Assembly (NCBI GenBank): GCA_016301965.1 | Contig: JAEDOO010000008.1 | Coordinates: forward strand, 1-25,430 | Length of the DNA stretch: 25,430 bases | Origin: Lachnospiraceae bacterium | Lineage (GTDB): Bacteria; Bacillota; Clostridia; Lachnospirales; Lachnospiraceae | Direction: 5' to 3' | In this document: piece by piece, positions 1-6,064 of the stretch | How positions within the stretch are numbered: position 1 is the stretch's first letter | How the letters are laid out: each line of letters starts with the position of its first letter | Made by a program: the position numbers and the translations under genes | Notes under the pieces: model-generated | The model's input: only the letters and a program-made list of their open reading frames with translations | Told to the model about the DNA's origin: nothing | Databases searched by the model: none

Positions 1-56
1 CGGTAAGCTTACGGGCAATTCCTGAATAAAGTATAGAAAAAGAGGAGAATAAGATC

Positions 57-977
57 ATGAAAAATCTGAAAAAATTTTTGACACTTGGATTAACTGCAGC
101 ACTTACACTGGTACTGACGGCCTGCGGTCAGACAGCAGCCGATGCATCGGGGGATGACGTCAACGCGGTATCTGCTGCCAGCAGCGCATCAGAAGCCTCT
201 GCAGCAGCGGAAACCGACAAATCGATCTACCGCACGCTGGATGAGATCAAAGAGAGCGGAACCATCAATATCGGCGTATTTTCCGATAAAAATCCTTTCG
301 GATATGTGGATGAAAACGGTGAGTATCAGGGCTATGACGTGTATTTTGCCAACAGATTAGCCGAGGATCTTGGGGTGGAAGCTAATTTTGTCTCCACAGA
401 GGCAGCTAACCGCATCGAATACCTGCAGACCGGGAAAGTAGATGTGATCCTGGCCAATTTTACAGTGACTGAAGAAAGAGCGCAGGAAGTTGACTTCGCT
501 CTGCCTTACATGAATGTGGCACTGGGCGTTGTGTCCAGAAATGACAAGGTGATCGACAGCCTGGATAACTGGAATCCGGATGATTCCATCATCGTTATCT
601 CCGGTACAACAGCAGAAACATATCTGACATCCAATTATCCGGATATCCCGCTGCAGAAGTTTGATTCTTATGCAACGGCTAAAGAGGCTTTCCAGAACGG
701 AACATCTGTGGCATGGGCTAACGATAATACCGAGGTTATTGCATTTTCTCTGCAGAATGAAGGCTACACCGTAGGCATCCCGTCTCTGGGCAGCGCCGAC
801 ACCATTGCACCGGCGGTAAGCAAGGGCAATTCCACACTGCGTGACTGGATCAACGAAGAGATCAAAACCCTCGGCCAGGAGAATTTCTTCCATGCGGATT
901 ATGAAGCCACTCTTCTGGCTACCTACGGCTCAGAATATGAAGACAGCCTTGTGGTAGAAGGCGGAGAAACAAAATAA
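57..977 (+). CDS. Amino acid ABC transporter substrate-binding lipoprotein
   Basis: Extracytoplasmic binding protein (SBP_bac_3 fold) that captures a polar amino acid and passes it to the permeases encoded next. The first 23 residues are a lipoprotein signal: basic N-terminus, hydrophobic stretch and lipobox LTAC with Cys23 as the lipidated residue. A low-complexity Ala/Ser linker (about 27-52) follows, as expected for a surface tether. The two-lobed domain starts near TINIGVFSDKNPFGYVD; the FTVTEERAQEVDF segment carries the Arg that in this family binds the ligand carboxylate, and a late Asp in WANDNTE fits the amino-group contact. At 306 residues it is normal length plus linker. The ATG follows an AGAGGAG ribosome site. 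It heads a four-gene importer operon ending at 3080. Glutamate, aspartate, glutamine or cystine are all possible ligands; sequence alone does not decide. Its promoter probably lies before the window. Confidence 0.93.
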   Translation: MKNLKKFLTLGLTAALTLVLTACGQTAADASGDDVNAVSAASSASEASAAAETDKSIYRTLDEIKESGTINIGVFSDKNPFGYVDENGEYQGYDVYFANRLAEDLGVEANFVSTEAANRIEYLQTGKVDVILANFTVTEERAQEVDFALPYMNVALGVVSRNDKVIDSLDNWNPDDSIIVISGTTAETYLTSNYPDIPLQKFDSYATAKEAFQNGTSVAWANDNTEVIAFSLQNEGYTVGIPSLGSADTIAPAVSKGNSTLRDWINEEIKTLGQENFFHADYEATLLATYGSEYEDSLVVEGGETK

Positions 978-996
978 AAGACCAAAAGGCGGGCGT

Positions 997-1656
997 ATGA
1001 ACTGGGAGTTTATCATCAAATATCTTCCGCTGTATCAGCGGGCTGCCATCCTGACGGTGAAGATCGGTGCCATTGGCATCGTCTTTGCCGTTCTGGTGGG
1101 CCTGATCTGTGCGGCTGTACAATATTATAAAATACCGGTGGCGAGGCAGATTACGGCGGTCTATATTGAATTAAGCCGGAATACACCGCTTCTGGTGCAG
1201 CTGTTTTTCCTTTACTACGGCTTTCCTAAGATCGGAGTCCGGTTAAGTGCGGAGGTTTGCGGCGCTGTGGGGCTGGCCTTTCTCGGCGGCAGCTACATGG
1301 CAGAAGCTTTTCGCAGCGGGCTGGAAGCAGTGGATGATGTCCAGAAGGAGAGTGCTCTCAGTCTTGGATTAAACAGCCGCCAGATTCTGGGGTATGTGAT
1401 ATTGCCCCAGGCTTTGTCTACCAGTGTTCCGGCGCTGGTGGCAAATATTATTTTCCTTTTAAAAGAAACCAGTGTTTTCAGTGCCATCAGCCTGATGGAT
1501 CTGATGTTTACGGCAAAGGATCTGATCGGTCTGTACTATAAGACTACAGAAAGCCTGTTTTTACTGGTAGTGTTTTATCTGCTGATCCTGCTGCCGGTGT
1601 CTATAGTGGGTACTCTGTTGGAAAGGAGGCTTCGCTATGCCGGATTTGGGGATTGA
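997..1656 (+). CDS. Amino acid ABC transporter permease (HisM/GlnP type), first copy
   Basis: Inner-membrane permease of the His/Glu/Gln polar amino acid family, 219 residues, about five membrane helices. The family signature RNTPLLVQLFFLYYG sits near residues 62-76. The cytoplasmic EAA loop, which docks onto the ATPase, is visible from about residue 104 (EAFRSGLEAVDDVQKESALSLG...ILPQA). It begins 20 nt after the binding protein and its 3' end overlaps the second permease gene by 20 nt, so translational coupling is likely. With the second permease it should form a heterodimeric channel. Confidence 0.93.
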   Translation: MNWEFIIKYLPLYQRAAILTVKIGAIGIVFAVLVGLICAAVQYYKIPVARQITAVYIELSRNTPLLVQLFFLYYGFPKIGVRLSAEVCGAVGLAFLGGSYMAEAFRSGLEAVDDVQKESALSLGLNSRQILGYVILPQALSTSVPALVANIIFLLKETSVFSAISLMDLMFTAKDLIGLYYKTTESLFLLVVFYLLILLPVSIVGTLLERRLRYAGFGD

Positions 1657-2311
1657 AGTGCTGTTTAAGGGCACAAATATGCTTCGCCTTCTGGAGGGAC
1701 TCTGGGTGGCCATGCGCATCAGTCTGATCTCCATCGCTGTCAGCATTCCGCTGGGAATTATCGTGGGCGCATTGATGACGGTGAAAAATATGGCAGTGAA
1801 GGCAGTGTTCAAGGTTTATCTGGAGGTCATTCGGATCATGCCGCAGCTGGTACTTCTGTTTCTGGTGTATTTCGGAACTACAAGGGCCATGGGCATCAAT
1901 CTGTCCGGAGAGCTGGCTTCCATTATCGTATTTGTTCTGTGGGGAACGGCTGAGATGGGCGATCTGGTGCGGGGGGCATTGATCAGTATTCCAAAGCATC
2001 AGTACGAGAGCAGCCAGGCACTGGGTCTGACAAAAAGTCAGACGTATCTGTATATCATTATTCCTCAGACTCTTCGCCGGCTGCTTCCGCTGTCCATCAA
2101 TCTGATCACCCGTATGATCAAAACCACCAGCCTGGTGCTTATGATCGGTGTGGTGGAGATGCTGAAGGTGGCCCAGCAGATCATCGAGGCGAACCGAATG
2201 TCCAGCCCGAATGCGGCCTTTGGCGTGTTCCTGGTGGTTTTTGTATTGTATTTCCTGGCCTGCTGGCCCATCAGTATGCTGGCCAGATATCTGGAGAGAA
2301 AATGGAGTTGA
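1637..2311 (+). CDS. Amino acid ABC transporter permease (HisM/GlnP type), second copy
   Basis: Second membrane subunit of the same importer, 224 residues, hydrophobic throughout with about five helices. It has the family's early loop (IRIMPQLVLLFLVYFG) and an EAA loop (ISIPKHQYESSQALGLTKSQ...IIPQTLRR). The start ATG at 1637 lies inside the end of the previous gene and is preceded by AAAGGAGG at about 1622-1629, which supports this start despite the 20-nt overlap. It ends 4 nt before the ATPase start. Confidence 0.93.
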   Translation: MPDLGIEVLFKGTNMLRLLEGLWVAMRISLISIAVSIPLGIIVGALMTVKNMAVKAVFKVYLEVIRIMPQLVLLFLVYFGTTRAMGINLSGELASIIVFVLWGTAEMGDLVRGALISIPKHQYESSQALGLTKSQTYLYIIIPQTLRRLLPLSINLITRMIKTTSLVLMIGVVEMLKVAQQIIEANRMSSPNAAFGVFLVVFVLYFLACWPISMLARYLERKWS

Positions 2312-2315
2312 TATT

Positions 2316-3080
2316 ATGGCAGAGCCGATACTTGAAATTGAGCAACTGATAAAGGAATATGGAAGCAACCGGGTGCTGGACGGAGTGAGTCTTACTGTGC
2401 ACCAGGGAGAAGTTATCGTGATCGTTGGTCCCAGTGGCTGTGGTAAAAGTACACTGCTTCGCTGCATTAATGCCCTGGAGGATATTCAGGGGGGAGCGAT
2501 CCGTTTGCGCGGCGAAAAGATACAAAAGGGCAGCAGTACCCTGCAGAAGCTGCGGCAAAAGATCGGTATGGTCTTTCAGAGCTATGATCTGTTTCCCCAT
2601 CTGACTGTACTGGATAATATAACGTTGGCGCCCATAAAGGTGCAAAAACGAAAAAAAGAGGATGCCCAGAAAGAAGCACGGGAATATCTGGAGCGTATCG
2701 GTCTGGCGGATAAGGCAAACAGCTATCCCCGTCAGTTATCCGGCGGTCAGAAACAAAGGGTGGCTATTGTCAGAGCTTTGTGCATGCATCCGGAGATCCT
2801 TCTGTTCGATGAAGTGACGGCGGCTCTGGATCCGGAGATGGTAAGAGAAGTATTGGATGTGATGCTGGATCTGGCCCGCCAGGGAAAAACCATGCTGATT
2901 GTTACCCATGAAATGTCCTTTGCCCGGGCAGTGGCCGACAGGGTAATTTTCCTTGATCAGGGAAATATCGTGGAAGAAGCAAAGCCGGAGGAGTTTTTTG
3001 AACATCCAAAGACTGAGAGAGCCCGGAAATTTCTGCATGTGTTTACCTTTGATCAAGTCAAAAAACAGGAAGAGGTATAA
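2316..3080 (+). CDS. Amino acid ABC transporter ATP-binding protein (GlnQ type)
   Basis: Cytoplasmic ATPase that powers the importer, 254 residues. All nucleotide-binding elements are intact: Walker A GPSGCGKST, Q-loop FQSYDLF, signature LSGGQKQR, Walker B LLFDEVTAALD and the switch His in VTHEM. The reading frame stays open back to 2211, inside the permease gene, but I chose ATG 2316 because a GGAG lies 8 nt upstream and the protein then begins with the usual first strand (MAEPILEIEQL). The gene starts 4 nt after the second permease. A strong hairpin directly after the stop codon ends the operon. Confidence 0.95.
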   Translation: MAEPILEIEQLIKEYGSNRVLDGVSLTVHQGEVIVIVGPSGCGKSTLLRCINALEDIQGGAIRLRGEKIQKGSSTLQKLRQKIGMVFQSYDLFPHLTVLDNITLAPIKVQKRKKEDAQKEAREYLERIGLADKANSYPRQLSGGQKQRVAIVRALCMHPEILLFDEVTAALDPEMVREVLDVMLDLARQGKTMLIVTHEMSFARAVADRVIFLDQGNIVEEAKPEEFFEHPKTERARKFLHVFTFDQVKKQEEV

Positions 3081-3125
3081 AAAACGCTGTGCTGTAGGGA
3101 AAAATCCCGTATGGCACAGCGTTTT
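3081..3125 (+). terminator. Intrinsic terminator of the amino acid transporter operon
   Basis: It begins immediately after the ATPase stop codon. A 12-bp perfect stem (AAAACGCTGTGC at 3081-3092 with its complement at 3114-3125) carries an inner GGGA/TCCC stem (3097-3108). The descending arm ends in TTTT. Because the arms are A-rich and T-rich at the base, it could work in both directions. Confidence 0.8.
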
Positions 3126-3232
3126 GCGTTAGACACAGGAGAAAAAGTTCGGTGGATTTTTCGCGTGAGACGATATAGAAACGACTGACTCGGCGGGGCG
3201 CATGAAGAATTATGAAGACATAGTCTGTTGTA

Positions 3233-3259
3233 TTGACGGCATACAATTTACAGTATAAA
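3233..3259 (+). promoter_or_regulatory. Possible sigma-A promoter for the SH3-repeat protein
   Basis: TTGACG (3233-3238) and TATAAA (3254-3259) are separated by 15 bp, shorter than the optimal 17. It would give a leader of about 75 nt before the ATG at 3341. The leader contains a small ATTTTT-CGC-AAAAAT hairpin (3307-3321) just before the AAGGAGG ribosome site. Nothing else was recognised between the terminator at 3125 and this site. Confidence 0.4.
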
Positions 3260-3340
3260 GTAGAACTAGCAAAAAGATTTGCAGCAACAGCGAAGATCAG
3301 GTGCTAATTTTTCGCAAAAATGTAAAAAGGAGGAAAGAAT

Positions 3341-4081
3341 ATGAAAACATTAAAGAAAATATCAATTTGTCTGTTTTCGACAGTGTTTCTGTTTGTACTT
3401 GCAGTGGCAGCTCCGAAGACAACATGGGCAAAATCTACGGTCAGCTATTATGAGACGACCAAAGTTACCGATATTAAAGAGGGTAAGGGAAGTTCCTATG
3501 ACCGTGTGATCGAGCTTCCGAAAGATGCCGTAATGAAAGTAACCAGTACCGCAAATTCCAAATGGTACAAAGTAGAATACCAGAACTCCAAGCAGAAAAT
3601 TTACAAAGGTTACGTAGCATCCAAAGATTTACAGAAAGCCGTAACTTACAAGACAACAAAGGGCTGCAATATTCGTAAAGCTGCCAAAAAATCATCCGAT
3701 AAGGTATACGAAGTATCCAAAAACGAAAAAGTTTTTGTGGTAAACACTTCCAATAAAAACTGGTATAAAATCGTATATTATGATAAAGACAAAGTATACA
3801 GAGGCTACATTGCCAGCTCCTGCCTGAAAAAAGAAAAGGCCAGCAGTTCTTCATCCTCTTCTGCCAGTACAAAAATGGATGTGAAATATGTAGCTACCGG
3901 GGATGTGAATATGAGAGAAAAAGCCACCACATCCTCCAAGGTTCTGACCGTAGTAGAGAAAGGTGATACCGTGCATGTCATCGATACCTCCAATGGGAAA
4001 TGGTATAAAGCATATTACACGAATTCCAAGGGTGTAAAGAATACCGGCTATATCTCCAAGAAATATCTCAAAAAGAAATAA
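3341..4081 (+). CDS. Secreted protein with three bacterial SH3-like repeats
   Basis: 246 residues. An N-terminal signal peptide (MKTLKKISICLFSTVFLFVL, then a polar region ending near TTWA) predicts export with cleavage around residue 30. The mature protein has three related SH3-like units at about 32-98, 101-162 and 180-244. Each contains a KWYK or NWYK core and a GY(V/I)(A/S)xK(D/Y/C)L end. Units two and three keep the usual N-x-R/N-M-R opening (CNIRKAAKKSSDKV, DVNMREKATTSSKV), while unit one has diverged. A Ser-rich linker (168-175) separates units two and three. Such domains usually bind cell wall or peptide ligands, but no catalytic domain is attached. It is flanked by terminators on both sides, so it is probably a single-gene transcript. 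The ribosome site AAAAAGGAGG is strong. Confidence 0.85.
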   Translation: MKTLKKISICLFSTVFLFVLAVAAPKTTWAKSTVSYYETTKVTDIKEGKGSSYDRVIELPKDAVMKVTSTANSKWYKVEYQNSKQKIYKGYVASKDLQKAVTYKTTKGCNIRKAAKKSSDKVYEVSKNEKVFVVNTSNKNWYKIVYYDKDKVYRGYIASSCLKKEKASSSSSSSASTKMDVKYVATGDVNMREKATTSSKVLTVVEKGDTVHVIDTSNGKWYKAYYTNSKGVKNTGYISKKYLKKK

Positions 4082-4097
4082 CACCGGAAGAATTCAG

Positions 4098-4127
4098 GGA
4101 GCGCTGTGAAAAGACAGCGCTCCTTTT
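4098..4127 (+). terminator. Intrinsic terminator after the SH3-repeat gene
   Basis: A perfect 10-bp stem GGAGCGCTGT/ACAGCGCTCC with a GAAAAG loop is followed by TTTT, 16 nt after the stop codon. It is a textbook shape. Confidence 0.88.
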
Positions 4128-4181
4128 GCATATAAATACAGAAAATATCCCCCCATATAGCTTTTCCTTAACCCGATTTTA

Positions 4182-4190
4182 TATTATACT
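4182..4190 (+). promoter_or_regulatory. Possible -10 region upstream of the His-rich gene
   Basis: An AT-rich TATTATACT offers TATTAT or TATACT as a -10 element, about 50 nt before the ATG at 4238. No good -35 box is seen 16-18 bp upstream (the region reads CTTTTCC), so an activator or a weak promoter is possible. The short CCCGAAAGGGG hairpin just after it may lie in the leader. Confidence 0.35.
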
Positions 4191-4237
4191 GAAACAAGAT
4201 CTTCCCGAAAGGGGTAAAGAAAAGGAGAAAAATATAT

Positions 4238-4705
4238 ATGCATATGCTGACAGATGAAAACGGAAATCCTATTGCACACGGCGGTGATCATGTACACAGC
4301 CACGAACACAGCCATACGCACAGTCATGAGCACACCCATGCCGATGGACATACCCATAGCCATGAGCATGAGCACAGTCATACACATGACCATGAGCATG
4401 CTGACGGTCACACCCATGACCATACCCATGATCAGAACCATGCACATGAGCATGGACATACTCACGAGCATGAGCATAGTCATGACCATCACCATCATGA
4501 TCACGGAGCACATGCCGAGACGGATGCACTGATCGGCTACATGGTATCCCATAACGCTCACCACGCTGAGGAGTTAAAAGAGATAGCCCACACCCTCCGT
4601 CACGAAGGACGCGGCGAGATCGCCGACTGCATCGAAGGCGCCGTCACAGACTTTGCCGCCGGCAACGAAAAACTCAGCAAAGCCCTGGAGATGATCAAAG
4701 GTTGA
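4238..4705 (+). CDS. Histidine-rich, probably metal-binding protein
   Basis: 155 residues in two parts. Residues 13-93 are built of repeated His-x pairs (HSHEHSHTH, HADGHTH, and HDHHHHDH near the end); I count about 38 His in the first 93 residues, with almost all other residues being Glu, Asp, Ser, Thr, Gly or Ala. Residues about 95-155 form a separate, ordinary, probably alpha-helical domain (GYMVSHNAHHAEELKEIAHTL...) ending in KALEMIKG. There is no signal peptide or membrane helix, so it should be cytoplasmic. His-rich proteins of this type commonly bind or store Ni, Zn, Co or Cu; which one is unknown here, and no metal transporter gene adjoins it. Start ATG 4238 follows AAAGGAG; an in-frame ATG at 4244 is the alternative. 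It is a stand-alone gene, unlike a transporter with an internal His loop. Confidence 0.8.
   Translation: MHMLTDENGNPIAHGGDHVHSHEHSHTHSHEHTHADGHTHSHEHEHSHTHDHEHADGHTHDHTHDQNHAHEHGHTHEHEHSHDHHHHDHGAHAETDALIGYMVSHNAHHAEELKEIAHTLRHEGRGEIADCIEGAVTDFAAGNEKLSKALEMIKG
4267..4512 (+). repeat. Degenerate CAY-rich low-complexity tract inside the His-rich gene
   Basis: Short units such as CATGAGCATG, CACAGTCATG and GACGGTCA(T/C)ACCCATG recur, encoding His-Glu, His-Ser and Ala-Asp-Gly-His-Thr-His. The 15-18 nt unit coding for H-A-D-G-H-T-H occurs twice (about 4336-4359 and 4396-4416). Synonymous variation between copies suggests selection on the protein rather than recent DNA expansion. The tract keeps several other frames open by chance. 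Confidence 0.7.
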
Positions 4706-4745
4706 TCCTCTGACCAGCCACCCTCCAACCGCCAAAAACTAAATT

Positions 4746-4805
4746 GGGGCTGCCGGTGATATGGCTGTCACATATATATGTGACAGCCATATCACCGGCA
4801 GCCCC
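4746..4805. repeat. Perfect 60-bp palindrome with no spacer between convergent genes
   Basis: The left arm (4746-4775, starting GGGGCTGCCGGTGATATGG) is exactly the reverse complement of the right arm (4776-4805); the centre is an alternating CATATATATG. Pairing stops at 4745/4806. It lies 40 nt past the His-rich stop and 16 nt past the methyltransferase stop. No T-run follows on the plus strand; on the minus strand TTTTT occurs 8 nt beyond the stem. It may act as a bidirectional transcription stop or 3' mRNA stabiliser, or be a copy of a dispersed palindromic repeat. A one-off cloning or assembly artefact cannot be excluded from sequence alone. Confidence 0.9.
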
Positions 4806-4821
4806 TTCACAACCTAAATCA

Positions 4822-5691
4822 TTATTCAATCGGCACCTTAGCCCATCTTCCGCTGGCCCCGCAAGGCAGCACCAGTCCATTAGAGCTCACCGGCAGCCCG
4901 ATCTCTTCAGATCTCACATATCCTCCAAAAGCTTTCAGCTCCGTAGAAATCAGATACGTCAACACTGCAGGCTGCAAACCGGTCGTATAGGAATTTACCA
5001 GGAAAAACAGCGGGTCTTCTGACAAAAGCTGCGCACACAGTTTGATAAGACCGTGAATAGATTCCTCGATCTTCCAGATTTCTCCCTTAGGTCCTCGGCC
5101 ATAAGAGGGCGGATCCATGATGATCGCATCGTAATGATTGCCGCGACGGATCTCACGCTGAACAAATTTGACACAGTCATCCACGATCCAGCGAATGGGT
5201 GCATCACTCAGACCGGAGCTTGCCGCATTTTCCTTTGCCCAGGTCACCATGCCCTTGGAAGCGTCCACATGAGTAACTCTGGCTCCGGCTTCGGCGGCAG
5301 CCAGTGTGGCACCGCCGGTATAGGCAAACAGATTCAGTACCTTTACCGGACGTTCGGCATGACGGATCAGGTCACCGAACCAATCCCAGTTTGCCGCCTG
5401 TTCCGGGAAAAGTCCCGTATGTTTAAAACTGAAAGGCTTCAGATTGAATGTCAGGTTACGGTAATGAATGGTCCACTGTTTCGGCAGATCAAAGAACTCC
5501 CAGTCGCCGCCGCCCTTGCTGCTGCGGTGATAATGGCCGTTACAGTGCTTCCAGCCGGGAAGCTTTTTGGGGGTATCCCAGATGACCTGAGGATCCGGAC
5601 GAATCAGCAGGTATTTTCCCCAGCGCTCCAGTTTTTCTCCCTTGGATGTATCCAGAACTTCATAGTCTTTCCAGTTATCGGCAATCCACAT
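4822..5691 (-). CDS. Class I SAM-dependent RNA methyltransferase-like protein (RlmI/COG1092 relative)
   Basis: 289 residues, cytoplasmic. The C-terminal two thirds are a Rossmann-type methyltransferase: SAM motif I is VLNLFAYTGGATLAAAEAG (118-136), the acidic residue after strand two is in VDASKGMV (142-149), motif IV is DPPSYGRGPKGE (193-204), and an NSYTTGL segment follows. The DPPSY plus preceding DAIIM and the LFAYTGG motif match the family of 23S rRNA (cytosine-C5) methyltransferases related to RlmI. The family's N-terminal PUA domain is absent here, so the exact substrate is not assignable. The start follows GGAGG (plus-strand CCTCC at 5697-5701). It is transcribed alone, convergent with the His-rich gene. 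Confidence 0.82.
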   Translation of the reverse strand: MWIADNWKDYEVLDTSKGEKLERWGKYLLIRPDPQVIWDTPKKLPGWKHCNGHYHRSSKGGGDWEFFDLPKQWTIHYRNLTFNLKPFSFKHTGLFPEQAANWDWFGDLIRHAERPVKVLNLFAYTGGATLAAAEAGARVTHVDASKGMVTWAKENAASSGLSDAPIRWIVDDCVKFVQREIRRGNHYDAIIMDPPSYGRGPKGEIWKIEESIHGLIKLCAQLLSEDPLFFLVNSYTTGLQPAVLTYLISTELKAFGGYVRSEEIGLPVSSNGLVLPCGASGRWAKVPIE

Positions 5692-5714
5692 AATATCCTC
5701 CGTAGATAAAAATT

Positions 5715-5768
5715 TACGTATTTGCTCAGTACCTTTACATATACGTATCTGTTCAGCATCTTTGCAGA
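5715..5768. repeat. Two-copy 27-bp imperfect tandem repeat in the methyltransferase leader
   Basis: Copies at 5715-5741 and 5742-5768 both start TACGTAT and share the TCAG and CTTT blocks; I count 21 of 27 identical positions, all differences being single substitutions. It sits 24-77 nt upstream of the minus-strand start codon, between the probable promoter and the ribosome binding site, so it would be transcribed as 5' leader. A duplicated operator is one reading, chance or a decayed duplication another. Confidence 0.6.
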
Positions 5769-5971
5769 TGCAACTATACAGACGCAGTAAACATATACTG
5801 TGAATGAGTATAGCATATCAGAAATAAAAATGCGATGCCATTTATCAGATAAATAAAAGGCTATCAGAAGTCAGACAGGGCATAAATGCAAGAAAAAGGA
5901 TTTGAAAATGCATATTTTGACATGCAATCCGCCCCAAAATGATATTTAGCATAAAAATATGAAAGAAAATG

Positions 5972-6000
5972 TTGACAAAGTATCAGAAAATACATATTAT
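5972..6000 (+). promoter_or_regulatory. Strong sigma-A promoter of the aminotransferase gene
   Basis: TTGACA (5972-5977), a 17-bp spacer and TATTAT (5995-6000) make a near-consensus promoter. It predicts a start near 6007 and a leader of about 58 nt. Confidence 0.85.
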
Positions 6001-6033
6001 GTGGAAAGGATAAACGAGGATTGAAAGACAGAA

Positions 6034-6048
6034 AGACAGAATCTGTCT
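6034..6048. repeat. Inverted repeat just upstream of the aminotransferase ribosome site
   Basis: AGACAG-AAT-CTGTCT is a perfect 6-bp dyad in the leader, ending one base before the GAGGAGGAG ribosome site (6050-6057). It is also preceded by GAAAGACAGAAAGACAG, a short direct repeat. It could be an operator or a small translational hairpin; this is speculative. Confidence 0.45.
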
Positions 6049-6064
6049 GAGGAGGAGAAATATT

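Larger units (their letters stand above)
5692..6064. other. 373-bp divergent regulatory gap
   Basis: This is the only gene-free stretch above 300 bp. It holds the leader and probable promoter of the minus-strand methyltransferase (extended -10 TGCTATACT, plus-strand 5807-5815, with no clear -35), a 27-bp imperfect tandem repeat in that leader, a small ATTTAT-CAG-ATAAAT inverted repeat (5840-5854), and the strong promoter of the downstream aminotransferase. I found no convincing ORF, tRNA or riboswitch in it. Confidence 0.7.

Noticed and set aside
2211..2315. Upstream extension of the ABC ATPase
   Set aside because: It lies within the permease gene, gives a Trp/Cys-rich non-homologous leader, and ATG 2316 has a good ribosome site.
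1601..2467. 288-residue minus-strand frame opposite the ABC permease and ATPase
   Set aside because: The plus-strand genes are unmistakable; the opposite frame is a His/Gln-rich antisense translation with no ribosome site.
4267..4512. CRISPR-like array appearance of the CAY repeats
   Set aside because: Units are short, degenerate, codon-phased and have no spacers; they encode the His tract.
4184..4564. Met-rich and His-rich frames in other phases over the His tract
   Set aside because: CAT repeats read as ATG or ATC in other phases, so open frames arise automatically; the plus-strand frame has the ribosome site and continues into a normal domain.
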